Notes: generated by a model not told the origin, from the letters alone. A DNA stretch of 64,000 bases from Cellulomonas humilata (GCF_013359775.1 NZ_JABMCI010000062.1:1-64000), one strand, 5' to 3'. Positions 15,765 through 29,002 are shown, numbered from the stretch's first letter. A program made the numbers and translations.

Positions 15765-18700
15765 CCGGCGCGCTCGTGCTCGGGCTCACGTTCGCGGTGT
15801 CGCTCGGGACGAACGTCGCCGTGTACGTGTGCCGACCCGACGGGACCGTGCCGATCGCGATGCCCAGCACCACGTTCAGTCGCTTGACCACCGTGGTGCC
15901 CTCGCGGATCTCGATCGTGCCCGACGGCACCCGTCCGTTGTCGGTGGCGACCGTGGCGATCGCGACCGACGGGATGAACAGGAAGCCGGGCGTGACGGTC
16001 AGACCGGTCGTCGTGGTCACCTTCTTGACGACCACCGTGACCGGCGCCGACTCGGAGCCGGTCACCGTGGACCCACCGGCGTACCGGGCCACCACGGCAT
16101 AGGTGCCGGCGGGCGTAGACGACGGCAGCGTCAGCCTGGCCACACCGCTGCCGTTGAGCGTCGCCGTGCCCAGCACCGTGGTGCCGGAGACGAACTGCAC
16201 CGACCCGGTCACCGGGACGGCGGCCGTGACCGTCGCGGTGAGCGTCACCCGCGACGACGAGCCGTACACCTGGCTCGACGGCGCCGCCGTGAGCGTGGTG
16301 GTCGACGACGGGATGCTCGCCTCGACGGTGAGCGGGAGCGTCACGGTGGTGCCGCTCGGGCTCGCCACGAGGGTGAGCGTGTGCGCGCCCGCCGCCGTGC
16401 CCGCCGGGATCGTCACCGAGACGGCGGCGCTGCCACCGCTGACCGGAGCGGTCCCGATCGTGGTGCCGTCGAGCCGGACGTCCAGGCTGGTGTTGGCCGG
16501 CGAGCCGAGGCTCGTCAGGTCCAGCTTGGTCACCGGGAACGCCAGCGTGTCACCGGCGGTCACCGTGGACGCGACCGTCGGGACCCCGACGGCCTGGCGG
16601 GCGAAGTCCGGAGCCAGCCCCGGGTGCGTCTGGAGGTAGGTGATCCAGCCGTCCCGGTCGATGAGGCCCGAGTCCCGCGCGTCCGTACCGTCCAGGAACA
16701 CCCGGAAGTTGTCGCCACCGGTGGTCAGGAACGAGAACGTGCCGATCCGGTAGCTCGCCGCCGGGTCGATGGGCTGGCCGTTGACCGTGATGGAGGTGAT
16801 GCGCGACCCCGCCGCCGCCGTGGCGTCGTACGTGTAGGTCACGTTGTCGGACAGGCCCAGCTGGAGGTACGACCTGCTCGGGACCGTGCCGTCCGGGAGG
16901 GTCTGCCACTGCTGCTCGAGCATCGTCTTGAACTGCGCGCCCGTGAGCGACGTGGTCCAGAGGTTGTTGACGAACGGCAGCACACCGTTGGCCTCCGCCG
17001 TGGTCACGACCCCGTCGGGTGCGTAGTAGAGCTCGGCCCGCAGGCCGCCCGGGTTGACGACACCGATCTCGGCGCCACCCAGGTTCTCCGGAGCGAGGGT
17101 GTCCCGCAGCGCGTTGGCCACGAGGTCACCCAGCGTGGACTCGCTCGCCCGGTCGTCACGCGCCGTGGAGGCGGCCGTGTAGCCGGTCGGGCCGTACGTG
17201 CCGCCCGTGAAGGCGGTCGTGATGTCCGCCGAGACCGAGCCGACGGGGACCGAGCCGACCGTGTTGGCGTACGCCAGCGCGGCCGTGACGATCGTGTTCA
17301 CCTGCGCCACCCGCGGGTACGTCGCGACCAGCTGCGCGGCGAACGCGGCCTCGTTCTGCGCCGGGGTGTTGCCCGGGACGGCCGGGGCGACCAGGCGCGG
17401 CACGTTCTGCTGGGTGTGCGCCAGGATCTCGCCGGTGGTCGGGTCGACCGTCAGCACGACCTTGCCGATGAACTCGCCGTAGCTGCCCGTCTGCAGGATC
17501 GGTCGCGTCGCGTTCGGCACACCGGGGACCGGGGCCTCCCACGCGTACTGCTGGTGGGTGTGCCCGGTGAAGATGGCGTCGACGGTTCCGGAGGTCTCCT
17601 CGACGATCTCCTGGAACGCACCGCCCTCGCCGAGCTCCTCCTCGAGCGTGCCGCCGGGCAGACCCTCACCGGCACCCTCGTGGTAGCTGGCGACGAGCAC
17701 GTCGGCCTCGCCGTTGGACTCGTCCCCGTCGCTCAGCTGGGCGGCGACGCGGTTGACGGCGTCGACCGGGTCACCGATGTCCAGCTGCGTGATGCCTCCG
17801 GGGCTGACCAGCGACGGGGTCTCCTCCGTCACCGCGCCGATGACGCCGACCGAGACGGCGCCCATGTCGATGATCGAGTACTCGTCCAGCGCCGGCGTCG
17901 TGGTGCCCTTGAGGTAGACGTTCGCCCCCAGGTAGTCCCACTTCGCGTTGGTGCCGCCCGCGATCACGCGGTCGGTGAGGTCCTGGTACCCCTTGTCGAA
18001 CTCGTGGTTGCCCACGGCCGACGCGTTGAGCTCCAGGGCGTTGAGCACGTCGATCGTCGGCTGGTCCTGCTGGACGGCCGAGGCGAAGAGGGACGCGCTG
18101 ATGTTGTCGCCGGCCGAGACGAACGCGACCGGGCCGCCTGCCGCGAGGGCAGCCGCCTTCTCCTTCTCCACCGTGCCGGCGAACTTCACCGTGTTGGCGT
18201 CGATGCGGCCGTGGAAGTCGTTGATGTCCAGCAGCGTGAGGTCGACCGGCTTCGCAGCGCCCTCGACCAGCCCGACGATCACCGGGTCGTGGTCGGAGGA
18301 CCGGTAGACGTCCGGCGCGTAGTAGAGCGTGCCGTGGTAGTTGTACCGGTCGTACTCGAGCGCGATGGACTCCTCGGCGTTGATCTCCCAGATGTCCGCA
18401 CCGGTGGCCCGCGCCATCCCGGCCGCGTTGAGCAGCACGTGGTCGAGCGAGCCGGACAGGCCGCTGAACGAGTACGAGAACTGGCCGTCGGCGAGCGCCG
18501 TGGCGGCATCGGTGTACCCGTCGCCGTACAGGACCTGCAGCGGGTCCTCGAGCGTGTAGGCGTTGAAGTCACCGATGAGCGCGACCGCCTGGGCGTCGCC
18601 CTGGACCGTCGGGACCCAGTCGCGCAGCGCCGTGGCCTGCAGGACGCGCGACGCGTTCGAGGCACCCTGCCCGTCACCGGCGTCGGCGTCACCCGGCCAC

Positions 18701-20712
18701 GGTCCGGCCGAGCCCTTCGACTTGAAGTGGTTCACGGCGACGAAGAACGGCTCGCCCCCGCCGACCGGCGTGAAGACCTGGCCGATGGGCTCGCGCGCGT
18801 TGCCGAACGCCTGGTCGTCCCCGCTCTGGTTGCCCAGTGCGCGGGACTCGCCCGTGCGCTCGACGGCGGCGGGCTTGTAGATGAGGGCGTTGGTGATGAC
18901 GTCCTGGCCTGCGGCCGGCGGCAGCTCGGTCGACGACGGGACGTACGCCCAGACGGTGGAGCCGGCAGCCGCGTTCAGCGCGGAGACGAGTGTGCCGAGC
19001 GCCTCGTCGGCGACGCCGTCCACCTTGGCCGAGTTCTCGATCTCGAGCAGACCGACGACGTCGGCGTCGAGCGCGTTGATGGCGGCGACGATCTTGTCCT
19101 GCTGGCGCTGGAGGTCGTCCGGGTCCCACGCACCGCGCGGGTTGCAGCCGCTGTTGACCGTGACGGGGTCGCCGGTGCGGTCGTTGAAGGACGTGCAGCC
19201 CGCCGTGGTGGCGCCGAGGGTGGTGAAGTAGTTGAGCACGTTGAACGACGCGACCTTGAGGTCACCACCCACGGCCGACGGGGCCGCCGTGCGGTCGTTC
19301 TCGAACGTCACGGCCGCCGGCCCGGGAACCGTCGGGTTGAGCTTCCAGACGTTGTTGCGGAAGTCGACGACGACCGGGGCGGTGATCGCCGCGGCCGCGC
19401 CCACGCGGACCGGGTTGGTCAGCGAGACGTACGGGGGCGTGAGGCCCGAGTTCGCCGCCGACAGGAAGTTGGTGGACGACCCGTCGTCGAGCACGACCCC
19501 GCGGGCGGCGTTGTCCACGACGGCTGCCAGCGCCTCGGGCGAGCCGGGGCGACCCACCTCGGTGGGCTGGAGCAGCGGCAGCGTGCCGGCCGCGAGGCCG
19601 ACCTCGCCGTACTGGTTGGTGGAGAACGTGTTGCTGATCGTCAGGGCGCCGGTCGGCTGGAACAGCATCGACTCGAGCTGCTCGCGGGCGGCGTCGGTGG
19701 TCGGCCACGTGCCGGACACCGGCGTCACCGGGTCGGCGCTCGGCAGCGGCACCAGGTCCGCGGCGGCCGTGACGGTGATCTCGGTGAGGCCGTTGAACTC
19801 CGAGACCACGCCGGTCACCTGGACGTGGTCACCGATCGCGACCGCGCCGGCCGTGGCCGACGAGAAGACGAAGACCGCGTCGGACGCACCGGGCGTCGCG
19901 TCGGTCGTGCCGCCCGAGCCGGGCGTCTGGAGCACGTAGCCGTTCAGCCCACCCGTCGGGTAGGCCGCGGTGACGACACCGTCCGTGATCACGGTCTGGC
20001 CGGACAGGGGCGACGTCGCGCCCGTCCCCTGGACCTCGGCGATCGTGGCGGCGACCGGTGTGACGGGGCCGGGGGTGCCCGCGACGCCGGGGGTCGGGGT
20101 CGCACCGGCGAAGTCGGCCGCGTTGTTCGCGGTGTTCGTGAGCAGCCCGTCGCGGGTGACCGACTGGCTGTTCGAGGCGCCGAGGGCGGGGCCGCTGCCG
20201 GCGAACGCGTTGGCGGTCGCGCCGTAGCCGACGAAGTCCACCACCGGGTCGCTCGCGGGGCACGCAGCGGGCGCGCAGGTCAGGGCGGTGGCGGTGTTGA
20301 CCAGGGCGACCTTGCCGGCGGTGCCGCTCATCGCGATGGTGCCGGTGACGTTGCCAGGGACGGGGGTCGTGCCGCCGGTGCCGGCCGCCTCGACCACCAC
20401 GAACGCGGCGCCGGGCTGGATGACCCCGGTCAGCGGCGTGACGAGGGTGGGGCCGAAGGAGCCCGTGGCCGACGCGTACTGGACCGACCAGCCGGTCACG
20501 TCGACCGGAGCGCTTGTCGGGTTGACCAGCTCGATGAAGTCGTTGGTGTAGGTGGCGCCGCTGTTCCCACCGCCGCCGTACACCTCGTTGATCAGGATGC
20601 GTGGGCTGGTGCCCACACCGGCGTGGGCGGCACCGGCTGTGACCACTGCCCCCGTCACCGCCAAGGCGAGGGCGGCAATGCCCCCGCTGATCGACTTCGT
20701 CGCACGGCGCAC
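15751..20712 (-). CDS. Secreted nuclease / 5'-nucleotidase fusion (ExeM/NucH-like plus UshA-like)
   Basis: The 1653-residue secreted protein combines several modules. A signal peptide covers residues 1-31 and ends AAHAG. A lamin-tail domain (35-165, [11 protein letters not shown]) follows, then an OB-like stretch (220-325). The endonuclease/exonuclease/phosphatase domain (about 484-815) has [22 protein letters not shown] and SSDHDPV. A 5'-nucleotidase metallophosphatase (about 822-1110) has [17 protein letters not shown] and GHTHQQY, followed by its C-terminal domain (about 1150-1340). Two or three Ig-like repeats end the protein, with no LPXTG anchor. It should degrade extracellular DNA and dephosphorylate the nucleotides. 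The GTG at 20712 gives [11 protein letters not shown]. Confidence 0.9.
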   Translation of the reverse strand: MRRATKSISGGIAALALAVTGAVVTAGAAHAGVGTSPRILINEVYGGGGNSGATYTNDFIELVNPTSAPVDVTGWSVQYASATGSFGPTLVTPLTGVIQPGAAFVVVEAAGTGGTTPVPGNVTGTIAMSGTAGKVALVNTATALTCAPAACPASDPVVDFVGYGATANAFAGSGPALGASNSQSVTRDGLLTNTANNAADFAGATPTPGVAGTPGPVTPVAATIAEVQGTGATSPLSGQTVITDGVVTAAYPTGGLNGYVLQTPGSGGTTDATPGASDAVFVFSSATAGAVAIGDHVQVTGVVSEFNGLTEITVTAAADLVPLPSADPVTPVSGTWPTTDAAREQLESMLFQPTGALTISNTFSTNQYGEVGLAAGTLPLLQPTEVGRPGSPEALAAVVDNAARGVVLDDGSSTNFLSAANSGLTPPYVSLTNPVRVGAAAAITAPVVVDFRNNVWKLNPTVPGPAAVTFENDRTAAPSAVGGDLKVASFNVLNYFTTLGATTAGCTSFNDRTGDPVTVNSGCNPRGAWDPDDLQRQQDKIVAAINALDADVVGLLEIENSAKVDGVADEALGTLVSALNAAAGSTVWAYVPSSTELPPAAGQDVITNALIYKPAAVERTGESRALGNQSGDDQAFGNAREPIGQVFTPVGGGEPFFVAVNHFKSKGSAGPWPGDADAGDGQGASNASRVLQATALRDWVPTVQGDAQAVALIGDFNAYTLEDPLQVLYGDGYTDAATALADGQFSYSFSGLSGSLDHVLLNAAGMARATGADIWEINAEESIALEYDRYNYHGTLYYAPDVYRSSDHDPVIVGLVEGAAKPVDLTLLDINDFHGRIDANTVKFAGTVEKEKAAALAAGGPVAFVSAGDNISASLFASAVQQDQPTIDVLNALELNASAVGNHEFDKGYQDLTDRVIAGGTNAKWDYLGANVYLKGTTTPALDEYSIIDMGAVSVGVIGAVTEETPSLVSPGGITQLDIGDPVDAVNRVAAQLSDGDESNGEADVLVASYHEGAGEGLPGGTLEEELGEGGAFQEIVEETSGTVDAIFTGHTHQQYAWEAPVPGVPNATRPILQTGSYGEFIGKVVLTVDPTTGEILAHTQQNVPRLVAPAVPGNTPAQNEAAFAAQLVATYPRVAQVNTIVTAALAYANTVGSVPVGSVSADITTAFTGGTYGPTGYTAASTARDDRASESTLGDLVANALRDTLAPENLGGAEIGVVNPGGLRAELYYAPDGVVTTAEANGVLPFVNNLWTTSLTGAQFKTMLEQQWQTLPDGTVPSRSYLQLGLSDNVTYTYDATAAAGSRITSITVNGQPIDPAASYRIGTFSFLTTGGDNFRVFLDGTDARDSGLIDRDGWITYLQTHPGLAPDFARQAVGVPTVASTVTAGDTLAFPVTKLDLTSLGSPANTSLDVRLDGTTIGTAPVSGGSAAVSVTIPAGTAAGAHTLTLVASPSGTTVTLPLTVEASIPSSTTTLTAAPSSQVYGSSSRVTLTATVTAAVPVTGSVQFVSGTTVLGTATLNGSGVARLTLPSSTPAGTYAVVARYAGGSTVTGSESAPVTVVVKKVTTTTGLTVTPGFLFIPSVAIATVATDNGRVPSGTIEIREGTTVVKRLNVVLGIAIGTVPSGRHTYTATFVPSDTANVSPSTSAPVSTR

Positions 20713-20793
20713 GTCGGGCTCACTTTCGTCGGGAGAACGCAAAAGCGGCCGCTCGTGACGGCCTGGACAACCTTCGCTGTTCGCCCGAACCGT

Positions 20794-20825
20794 GGCAACT
20801 ACTCCCCGGTAACTATTGGGTGAAC
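20794..20825 (-). promoter_or_regulatory. Possible PhoP-box-like repeats upstream of the nuclease gene
   Basis: On the minus strand three related units occur: GTTCACCC at 20818-20825, GTTACC at 20808-20813 and GTTGCC at 20794-20799. The first matches the GTTCACC core of actinobacterial PHO boxes well. The spacings of 12 and 14 nt differ from the usual 11-nt direct repeat, so this is only a candidate. A phosphate-starvation switch would fit a secreted nuclease/nucleotidase. Confidence 0.25.
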
Positions 20826-20853
20826 TCATCCGACGACTTGCACGGACGACGAA

Positions 20854-20883
20854 ACCCCCACCGATCGTGAGGTCGGCGGGGGT
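20854..20883 (-). terminator. Terminator after pheT
   Basis: An 11-bp stem formed by ACCCCCACCGA (20854-20864) and TCGGCGGGGGT (20873-20883), with one G-T wobble and an 8-nt loop, lies just downstream of the pheT stop. In the minus direction it is followed by a short T-rich TTTCGTCGT, giving a typical intrinsic terminator. Confidence 0.75.
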
Positions 20884-20897
20884 CCGGTCGTCGGTGC

Positions 20898-23455
20898 TCA
20901 GGCGCGGAGCGTCGCCCCGAACCTCCGGTGCGCCTCGGCCACCACGGCCTCGCGGACCTCCGCCGCCTCCTGCGCCGTGAGGGTCCGGTCGTCGGCACGC
21001 AGCCGCAGCGAGAACGCGAGCGACCTGCGGTCCTCGCCCACCTGGGACCCGGTGTACACGTCGAACAGCCGGACCTCCTCGACCACGTCCCCGGCCGGGC
21101 TCGACGCGGCACCCACGCGTACGGCGTCGAGCACCGCGGCGGCGGGCACGGCGGCGTCGACGACGAGGGCGACGTCCTCCTTGGCCACGGGGAACGTCGA
21201 CACCGGCTCGGCCTGGAGCGGCTCCGGCGAGGCCGCCGCCAGCAGCACGTCCAGGTCCAGCTCGAATGCTGCGGCACGCGCGGGCAGGCCGAGCCCGGTC
21301 ACGACCGTGGGGTGCAGCTCGCCGGCGTGACCGACGAGCACGCCGTCGAGCGTGGTCAGCCGCGCACAGCGGCCGGGGTGCCACGGGGCGTGGTCGGGGT
21401 CGGCCGACGCGACCAGCTCCACCCCGACCACGTCCGCGACGAGCCGGGCGGCCGCGATCGCGTCGGTGTGGTCGGCGCGACGACCGGTCCCCCACCAGCC
21501 GGCGGGCTCCCGCTGGCCCGCGAGGACCCCGGCGACCCGGCGCGGCTGCGGCGGCACCGCGGCGTCGATCGCCGCGAGCTGCGCGTCGGACGGACGCACC
21601 CCGCCGGGAAGCCGGGGCGCCGCGGGCGCGTCGGCGACCGGCCGGGTGACCAGTCCCAGCTCGAAGATCGCCACGTCGCTCGCGCCACGGCCCACGTTGC
21701 GGCGTGCGGTGTCGAGCAGCGTCACCAGCAGGTTGGTCCGCAGGAACGGCTGCTCGTCGGAGAGCGGGTTGACCAGCCGGACCGCGCGGCGGCGGTCGTC
21801 GTCGGCGGGCAGCCGGAGCGCGTCCAGCTGCTCGGTGCCCACGAACGGGTAGCTGAGCACCTCGACCAGGCCGGACTCGGCCAGGGCGCGGGCGACCGAG
21901 CGCCTCGTCCGCTGACCGGCCGTCAGACCCGCGCCCGGGGGCGCCGGCGGCACGATCGACGGGATCGCGTCGTACCCGCGCAGGCGGGCGACCTCCTCGA
22001 CCAGGTCGACCCCGACGAGCAGGTCGGGCCGCCACGACGGTGCCTGCACGCGCGCGGTGCCCGGCGCCGTGTCGCTGACCTCGCACCCGATCGACACCAG
22101 AGTCTCGCGCACCTCGTCGGGCGTGTACGGGACGCCGACGAGCCGACCGGGCAGGTCCAGCGCCAGGTCGAACGCCGGCACGGGCACGCGGCGGTCGACG
22201 TCGGTGAGCTCACCCGCGACACCGCCGCCGTGCTCCACCAGCAGCGCGACCGTCCGCGCGACCGCCACGGGAGGCAGCGCGGGGTCGGCACCGCGCTCGA
22301 ACCGCTTGGCCGCCTCGCTGGGCAGCTTGTGCCGCCGGGCCGTGCGCGCGACCGTGATCGGGTCGAAGTGCGCGGCCTCGATGAGCAGGTCGGTCGTCCC
22401 CTCGCCCACCTCGGTGTCCCCTCCGCCCATGACCGCGGCGAGCCCGATCGGTCGCGAGGCACGCGCACCGTCCGGGCTGTCGGTGATGAGCAGGTCCTCG
22501 GGGTCCAGCACCCGCTCGACGTCGTCGAGGGTCCGGATCTTCTCGCCGGGGTTCGCGCGCCGGACGACGATCGGCTCGGCCAGGTGCGCCAGGTCGTACG
22601 CGTGCAGCGGCTGACCCAGGTCGAGCATGACGTAGTTGGTCACGTCGACGGCCAGGCTGATCGGACGCATGCCGGCCTGCTGGAGCCGACGCTGCATCCA
22701 CGACGGCGACGGGTCGTTGGCCCGCACGCCACGCACGATCTGCGCGACGAACCGGTCGGCCCCGGGCACACCGTGGATCGGGGCGTCGTCGTCGATCTCG
22801 ACCGCGAAGCCGCCGCCCGCGGGACGCTCGTCGCCCGTCGGCAGCCCACGGTCGGTGAACGCCGCGCCCGTCGACAGGCCGTACTCGCGCGCGACACCCC
22901 GCATCGAGAAGCAGTACCCGCGATCGGGTGTCACGTTGATCTCGAGCACCTCCTCGCCGAGGCCGAGCAGCTCGCGCGCGTCCGTGCCGACGGGTGCGTC
23001 GAGCCCGAGGGTGGACAGCACGATGATCCCGGCGTGGTCGTCGCCCAGGCCCAGCTCGCGCGCGGAGCAGATCATGCCGTCGGACACGTGCCCGTACGTC
23101 TTGCGCGACGCGATCGCGAACGGCCCGGGCAGGACCGCGCCGGGGAGCGCGACGACCACCCGGTCGCCGACGGCGAAGTTGTGCGCACCGCAGACGATGC
23201 CGCGGGGGTCGCCGCCGGGCTCGTTGTGCTCCGGGCCGACGTCCACCCGGCACCAGTTGATCGTCTTGCCGTTCTTCTGCGGCTCCGGCGTCAGCTCCAC
23301 CACCTGGCCGACGACCAGCGGACCGGTCACGGCGGCGGGGTGGATGGCCTCCTCCTCGAGCCCGACGCGGACCAGGTCCGCCGCCAGCTGCTCGGCGGTG
23401 AGGTCCGCGGGGAGCTCGACGTGCTCGGCGAGCCACGTCAGGGGGATGCGCGGCA

Positions 23456-23456
<1 letters not shown>
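20898..23456 (-). CDS. pheT: Phenylalanyl-tRNA synthetase beta subunit
   Basis: This is the large subunit of the alpha2-beta2 enzyme that charges tRNA-Phe. The 852-residue protein starts MPRIPLTWLAEHVELP and has the family modules in order: the tRNA-binding OB domain (residues ~40-155, QKNGKTINWCRVD), the B3/B4 editing region, the B5 domain (YTPDEVRETLVSIGCEV) and the C-terminal ferredoxin-fold anticodon-binding domain (TFPVAKEDVALVVD). The ATG overlaps the pheS stop by 1 nt (TGATG). Longer open frames upstream run antisense-like through pheS and are not used. Confidence 0.97.
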
Positions 23457-24604
<1,148 letters not shown>

Positions 24605-24742
24605 TCAGCGCGGCCGGTCCGGTGACGGACGGCCTGCTCAGATGCGCGTCAGCGGCGCGGCCCGGGTACGGGCCCGGGAAATCGGCGACCACCGGCCACC
24701 TGCGCACGCGCTGTCATGCCGGTCATCCTGCCACGGTCCCCG

Positions 24743-25384
24743 CTACGGTCCGAGCGGAAACGTCGCGACGCGCTCGTACAGCGGTCCCCCGCCGCGTCCG
24801 GCTCCCGGACGCGAGGACACGAGGTGCAGCTCGTCGACGAGCCACCGCGGCCCCTCGTACACGGCGAGCGCGCGCACGAGCGCCGCGGCGACGTCCCCGT
24901 CGTCCATGGCCTGCGCGTCGGGTCGTGCGCCGGGCCGGTCCGGGCGCGACGAGCGCCGCCGGGTCGGCCGGCTGCCGGGGCGGACCCGGCCGATCGTCAG
25001 GTGCGGGCGGTCGCGCGGCCGGTTGTCCGTGAGACCGCCCGCCGACTCCCCCGCCTCGACACAGCCGCGGCCCACGACGCGCTGCGAGTCCAGGTCCCCC
25101 GCCACACCCACCCACAGGGTCCGGTGCGCGAAGACCCCGGCGCCTCGCAGGCCCAGCTCGTACGGCTCGACGCCGGCGGCGACCTTCGCCAGGTCCGCCA
25201 CCAGACCCGGACGCGCCCCGTCCGGGAGCTCCCCGTAGAACGCGATCGTCAGGTGCCACGTCTCGCGCGCAGACCAGCGCACCGCCGACGACATCCCCGA
25301 CGGCGCTCCCCGCACCGAGGCCAGCGCCAGGTCCAGGTGGTCGAGGACGTCCTCGGGCGGCCACACCGCCGCGAACAGCCTCAT
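24743..25384 (-). CDS. thpR: 2'-5' RNA ligase family protein (RNA 2',3'-cyclic phosphodiesterase)
   Basis: The 213-residue protein belongs to the 2H phosphoesterase superfamily. Both catalytic HxT motifs are present: HLT at residues 44-46 (TWHLTIAFYGELP) and HLT at 128-130 (RPHLTIGRV). The opening MRLFAAVWPPEDV is typical of ThpR. Bacterial members hydrolyse 2',3'-cyclic phosphates at RNA ends and can ligate tRNA halves in vitro. A basic insert rich in Arg, Pro and Ser follows the second motif. The ATG overlaps the SpoU methyltransferase stop as ATGA. Confidence 0.88.
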   Translation of the reverse strand: MRLFAAVWPPEDVLDHLDLALASVRGAPSGMSSAVRWSARETWHLTIAFYGELPDGARPGLVADLAKVAAGVEPYELGLRGAGVFAHRTLWVGVAGDLDSQRVVGRGCVEAGESAGGLTDNRPRDRPHLTIGRVRPGSRPTRRRSSRPDRPGARPDAQAMDDGDVAAALVRALAVYEGPRWLVDELHLVSSRPGAGRGGGPLYERVATFPLGP

Positions 25385-26205
25385 CGTTGCGCCCGCGAGC
25401 TCGCGTAGAGGCAGACGGTCGCCGCGGTCGCGAGGTTGAGCGACTCCGCCCGCCCGCGGATGGGCACCCGGACGACGGCGTCGGCCAGCGCCCGGTCCTC
25501 GTCGCGCAGGCCCCAGGCCTCGTTGCCGAACACCCACGCCGTCGGGCGCGACAGGTCCGGGACGCCGTCCTCCGCGGAGCCGGCCACGTCGAGCAGGTCG
25601 TCCAGGTCGAAGGTGCCGATCCCGTCCGCCGCCAGGACCAGCAGCCCCGACGCGCGCAGGGCCGACGCCGTCGTCGCCAGGTCCGCCCCGGTGACGACCG
25701 GCAGGTGGAACAGCGACCCGGCGGTCGAGCGGACCACCTTGGGGTTGTGCACGTCGACGCTCTCGTCGGTGAGCACCGCGGCATCGGCGCCGGCGGCGTC
25801 GGCCGCCCGGATCACTGAGCCCGCGTTCCCGGGGTCGCGGACGTGCGCGAGGACCGCCACCAGCGTGGGCGCGCCGGCGATCACCGACTCCAGCGTGTGC
25901 CCCACCAACGACGCCACGGCGACCACCTGCTGCCCGTCCGGGCTCATCGCGTCGAGCACCTCGGCCGTGCCCTCGTGCACCCGGATGGACCGGTCGCGCG
26001 CCGCGCCGACGATCTCCGGGTACCGCCGCGCCGACTCCCCCGTGACGTACAGGTCGTGCACGTCCGCCGCCAGGACCGCCTCCCGCACGGCCTGCGGCCC
26101 CTCCACGACGAACCGCCCGACGCGCTGCCGCACCGAGCGCCCCGCCAGCGCGCGCACCGCCTTGACCCGCTCGGCGCGGGGGTTGGTCAGGATCTCGTCG
26201 GTCAC
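25381..26205 (-). CDS. TrmH/SpoU-family RNA 2'-O-methyltransferase
   Basis: The 274-residue protein has a substrate-binding N-terminal domain (RFVVEGPQAVREAV) and the SPOUT knot domain. SpoU motifs 1-3 are seen as HVRDPGNAGSVIRAADAAGA, WVFGNEAWGL and VRVPIRGRAESLNLATA. It should methylate a ribose in rRNA or tRNA using SAM; the exact target cannot be told. The start is uncertain: I used the GTG at 26205 (MTDEILTNPRAERVKAV), but an in-frame GTG at 26226 adds seven residues. The location after infC-rpmI-rplT is common in actinobacteria. Confidence 0.9.
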   Translation of the reverse strand: MTDEILTNPRAERVKAVRALAGRSVRQRVGRFVVEGPQAVREAVLAADVHDLYVTGESARRYPEIVGAARDRSIRVHEGTAEVLDAMSPDGQQVVAVASLVGHTLESVIAGAPTLVAVLAHVRDPGNAGSVIRAADAAGADAAVLTDESVDVHNPKVVRSTAGSLFHLPVVTGADLATTASALRASGLLVLAADGIGTFDLDDLLDVAGSAEDGVPDLSRPTAWVFGNEAWGLRDEDRALADAVVRVPIRGRAESLNLATAATVCLYASSRAQR

Positions 26206-26231
26206 GGGGACATCATGCCCGGGCACGACGA

Positions 26232-26263
26232 AGCCCCCGGTGAGCCGAGGGGCTCCGGGGGCT
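26232..26263 (-). terminator. Terminator after rplT
   Basis: A perfect 9-bp repeat, AGCCCCCGG (26232-26240) and CCGGGGGCT (26255-26263), with a nested GAGCC/GGCTC in the loop, lies downstream of rplT. In the minus direction TTCGTCGT follows. It ends the infC-rpmI-rplT transcript before the methyltransferase gene. Confidence 0.75.
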
Positions 26264-26337
26264 CCGGGTGCACCGAGCCGACGCCCGGCCCCGCGGCGGC
26301 GGGGCGATCGGGCGGTCGGCTCAGCAGCGGTCGAGGG

Positions 26338-26721
26338 TCACGCAGCCTTCGGCGCGTTGACGTCCTCGGGCAGGGCGGCCTTCGCGGCGTTGACGAGCGT
26401 CACGAACGTCGCGGCGTCGTTCACGGCGAGGTCGGCCAGCACGCGGCGGTCCACCTCGATGCCGGCGAGCTTGAGGCCCTGGATGAGGCGGTTGTAGGTC
26501 AGGCCCTGCTCGCGGGACGCAGCGTTGATGCGCTGGATCCACAGCTTGCGGAAGTCCTGCTTGCGCACCTTGCGGTCGCGGTACGCGTAGACGAGGGAGT
26601 GGGTGACCTGCTCCTTCGCCTTCCGGTACAGACGAGACCGCTGACCGCGGTAGCCCGCAGCGCGCTCGAGGGTTGTACGGCGCTTCTTCTGGGCGTTGAC
26701 CGCCCGCTTCACGCGTGCCAC
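26338..26721 (-). CDS. rplT: 50S ribosomal protein L20
   Basis: L20 binds 23S rRNA early in large-subunit assembly. The 127-residue protein begins [15 protein letters not shown] and contains the conserved [19 protein letters not shown] and [13 protein letters not shown] stretches. It has the normal family length with a slightly extended Ala/Pro C-terminus. It follows rpmI by 63 nt and precedes the operon terminator. Confidence 0.98.
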   Translation of the reverse strand: MARVKRAVNAQKKRRTTLERAAGYRGQRSRLYRKAKEQVTHSLVYAYRDRKVRKQDFRKLWIQRINAASREQGLTYNRLIQGLKLAGIEVDRRVLADLAVNDAATFVTLVNAAKAALPEDVNAPKAA

Positions 26722-26784
26722 GTGATGCTCCTTGCTTGTCTCAGGCTCGGGCCGAGTGACCGGGGCGCAGCAGCGCCCCCAGGG

Positions 26785-26979
26785 TCACTTACCGAGCAGC
26801 TTCTTGATGCGGGGGGCGTCGGCAGGGGAGACGACGAGGTCGCCGGCGAGGCGGCGGGTGCGACGGCTCGACTTGTGCTCGAGCAGGTGGCGACCGCCGG
26901 CCTGCTCACGCATGACCTTGCCGGTCCCGGTGACCCGGAAGCGCTTCTTGGCACCGGAGTGCGTCTTGTTCTTCGGCAT
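26785..26979 (-). CDS. rpmI: 50S ribosomal protein L35
   Basis: The 64-residue protein begins [20 protein letters not shown], the standard L35 N-terminus, and ends with a basic RIKKLLGK. An in-frame upstream start at 27012 would add eleven non-conserved residues, so the ATG at 26979 is used. It lies between infC and rplT as in almost all bacteria. Confidence 0.97.
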   Translation of the reverse strand: MPKNKTHSGAKKRFRVTGTGKVMREQAGGRHLLEHKSSRRTRRLAGDLVVSPADAPRIKKLLGK

Positions 26980-27074
26980 GGCTGCCGTGTCTCCTTGTCG
27001 TTCACATCGCACGGGTTCGTACGACTTGTCTGGTGCGGTCCGACCGGGGGGCCGGGCCGTCCGTTCGTGCTGGT

Positions 27075-28235
<1,161 letters not shown>

Positions 28236-28642
28236 GTGGTGCTCCTCGGGTTCGTCGTGGGCGACCGCCGGGAACGAGGAAGGCCCCCGTCCTGGTCACA
28301 GGAGGAGGCCTCGAGGTCCGCGGTGACCACGGCCGGAGCCATGCTCACGCCCCCGGGAGCGGCTGGCGCCGTCCGGTGCGGACTGTGACCCGGTCTCTGT
28401 CGTCGATGCGCATCCAACGCACCGAACGGTCGAGGCCCAGGTGGGAGGAACTCCACTTGTGCCCCTGGTCCGCAGCCGCCGGATCTCCCGGGATCACTCC
28501 CGAGAGCAGCGGGCCACAGCCCAGGTCAGTCGACTAGCAAGACTACCAGAGATGGGCGCTCCCCCCGAACCGGCAGGGACGGGACCAGCGCACGACGGGA
28601 CCGGGCGCAGGACGGGCAGGGACCCGATGAGAGGATCGGGCC
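28236..28642 (-). promoter_or_regulatory. infC leader and divergent intergenic region
   Basis: This 407-nt gene-free stretch separates infC (minus) from the DUF1844 gene (plus). Near infC a stem of AGGCCCCC (28281-28288) with GGAGGCCT (28304-28311), including one wobble pair, is followed in the minus direction by TCCTCGTTCC and resembles an attenuator. A possible -10 for infC is TAGTCT at complement(28540..28545), giving a leader of about 300 nt. On the plus side, CCCGAT (28623-28628) and ATCGGG (28635-28640) form a hairpin whose loop GAGAGG is the likely ribosome binding site of the DUF1844 gene. Confidence 0.45.
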
Positions 28643-29002
28643 ATGAGCGAGAGCACCGACCCCACGGCCGCAGCCACCCGCGACATCGCGGACGTCGCCG
28701 CCGTCGAGGTCATCACCACCGCGGCCGTCCACCTCATGAGCGCGGCCGCGGTCAAGTGCGGCCTGGCGGAGGACGGTCCCCGCGGAGCGGGCGCCGACTT
28801 CCTCGACCTGGACGAGGCCCGCAAGCTCATCACGGCGCTCGCCGCCCTGGTGACGGCCTCCGCGCCGGACATCGGCAACCAGCACGCCCGCTCCCTGCGC
28901 GACGGCCTGCGCTCGCTCCAGCTGGCCTTCCGCGAGGCCTCGCCGTTCCCTGACGCCCCCGGCGAGGGGCCGGGCGAGAAGTTCACCGGTTCTGTCGTCT
29001 GA
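28643..29002 (+). CDS. DUF1844 domain-containing protein
   Basis: The 119-residue protein contains the DUF1844 pattern VAAVEVITTAAVHLMSAAAVKCGL, followed by DEARKLITALAALV. The function of this family is unknown. It is often found next to infC in actinobacteria, as here, on the opposite strand. The ATG is preceded by GAGAGGA at about 8 nt. There is no signal peptide or membrane segment; the C-terminal ~15 residues are Gly/Pro-rich and probably disordered. Confidence 0.85.
   Translation: MSESTDPTAAATRDIADVAAVEVITTAAVHLMSAAAVKCGLAEDGPRGAGADFLDLDEARKLITALAALVTASAPDIGNQHARSLRDGLRSLQLAFREASPFPDAPGEGPGEKFTGSVV

Noticed and set aside
15745..20823. 1692-codon open frame on the plus strand opposite the nuclease gene
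   Set aside because: Its composition is Arg/Gly/Asp/Val-rich without any domain, and it lies exactly antisense to a gene with clear signal peptide and catalytic motifs. It is a product of the high GC content.
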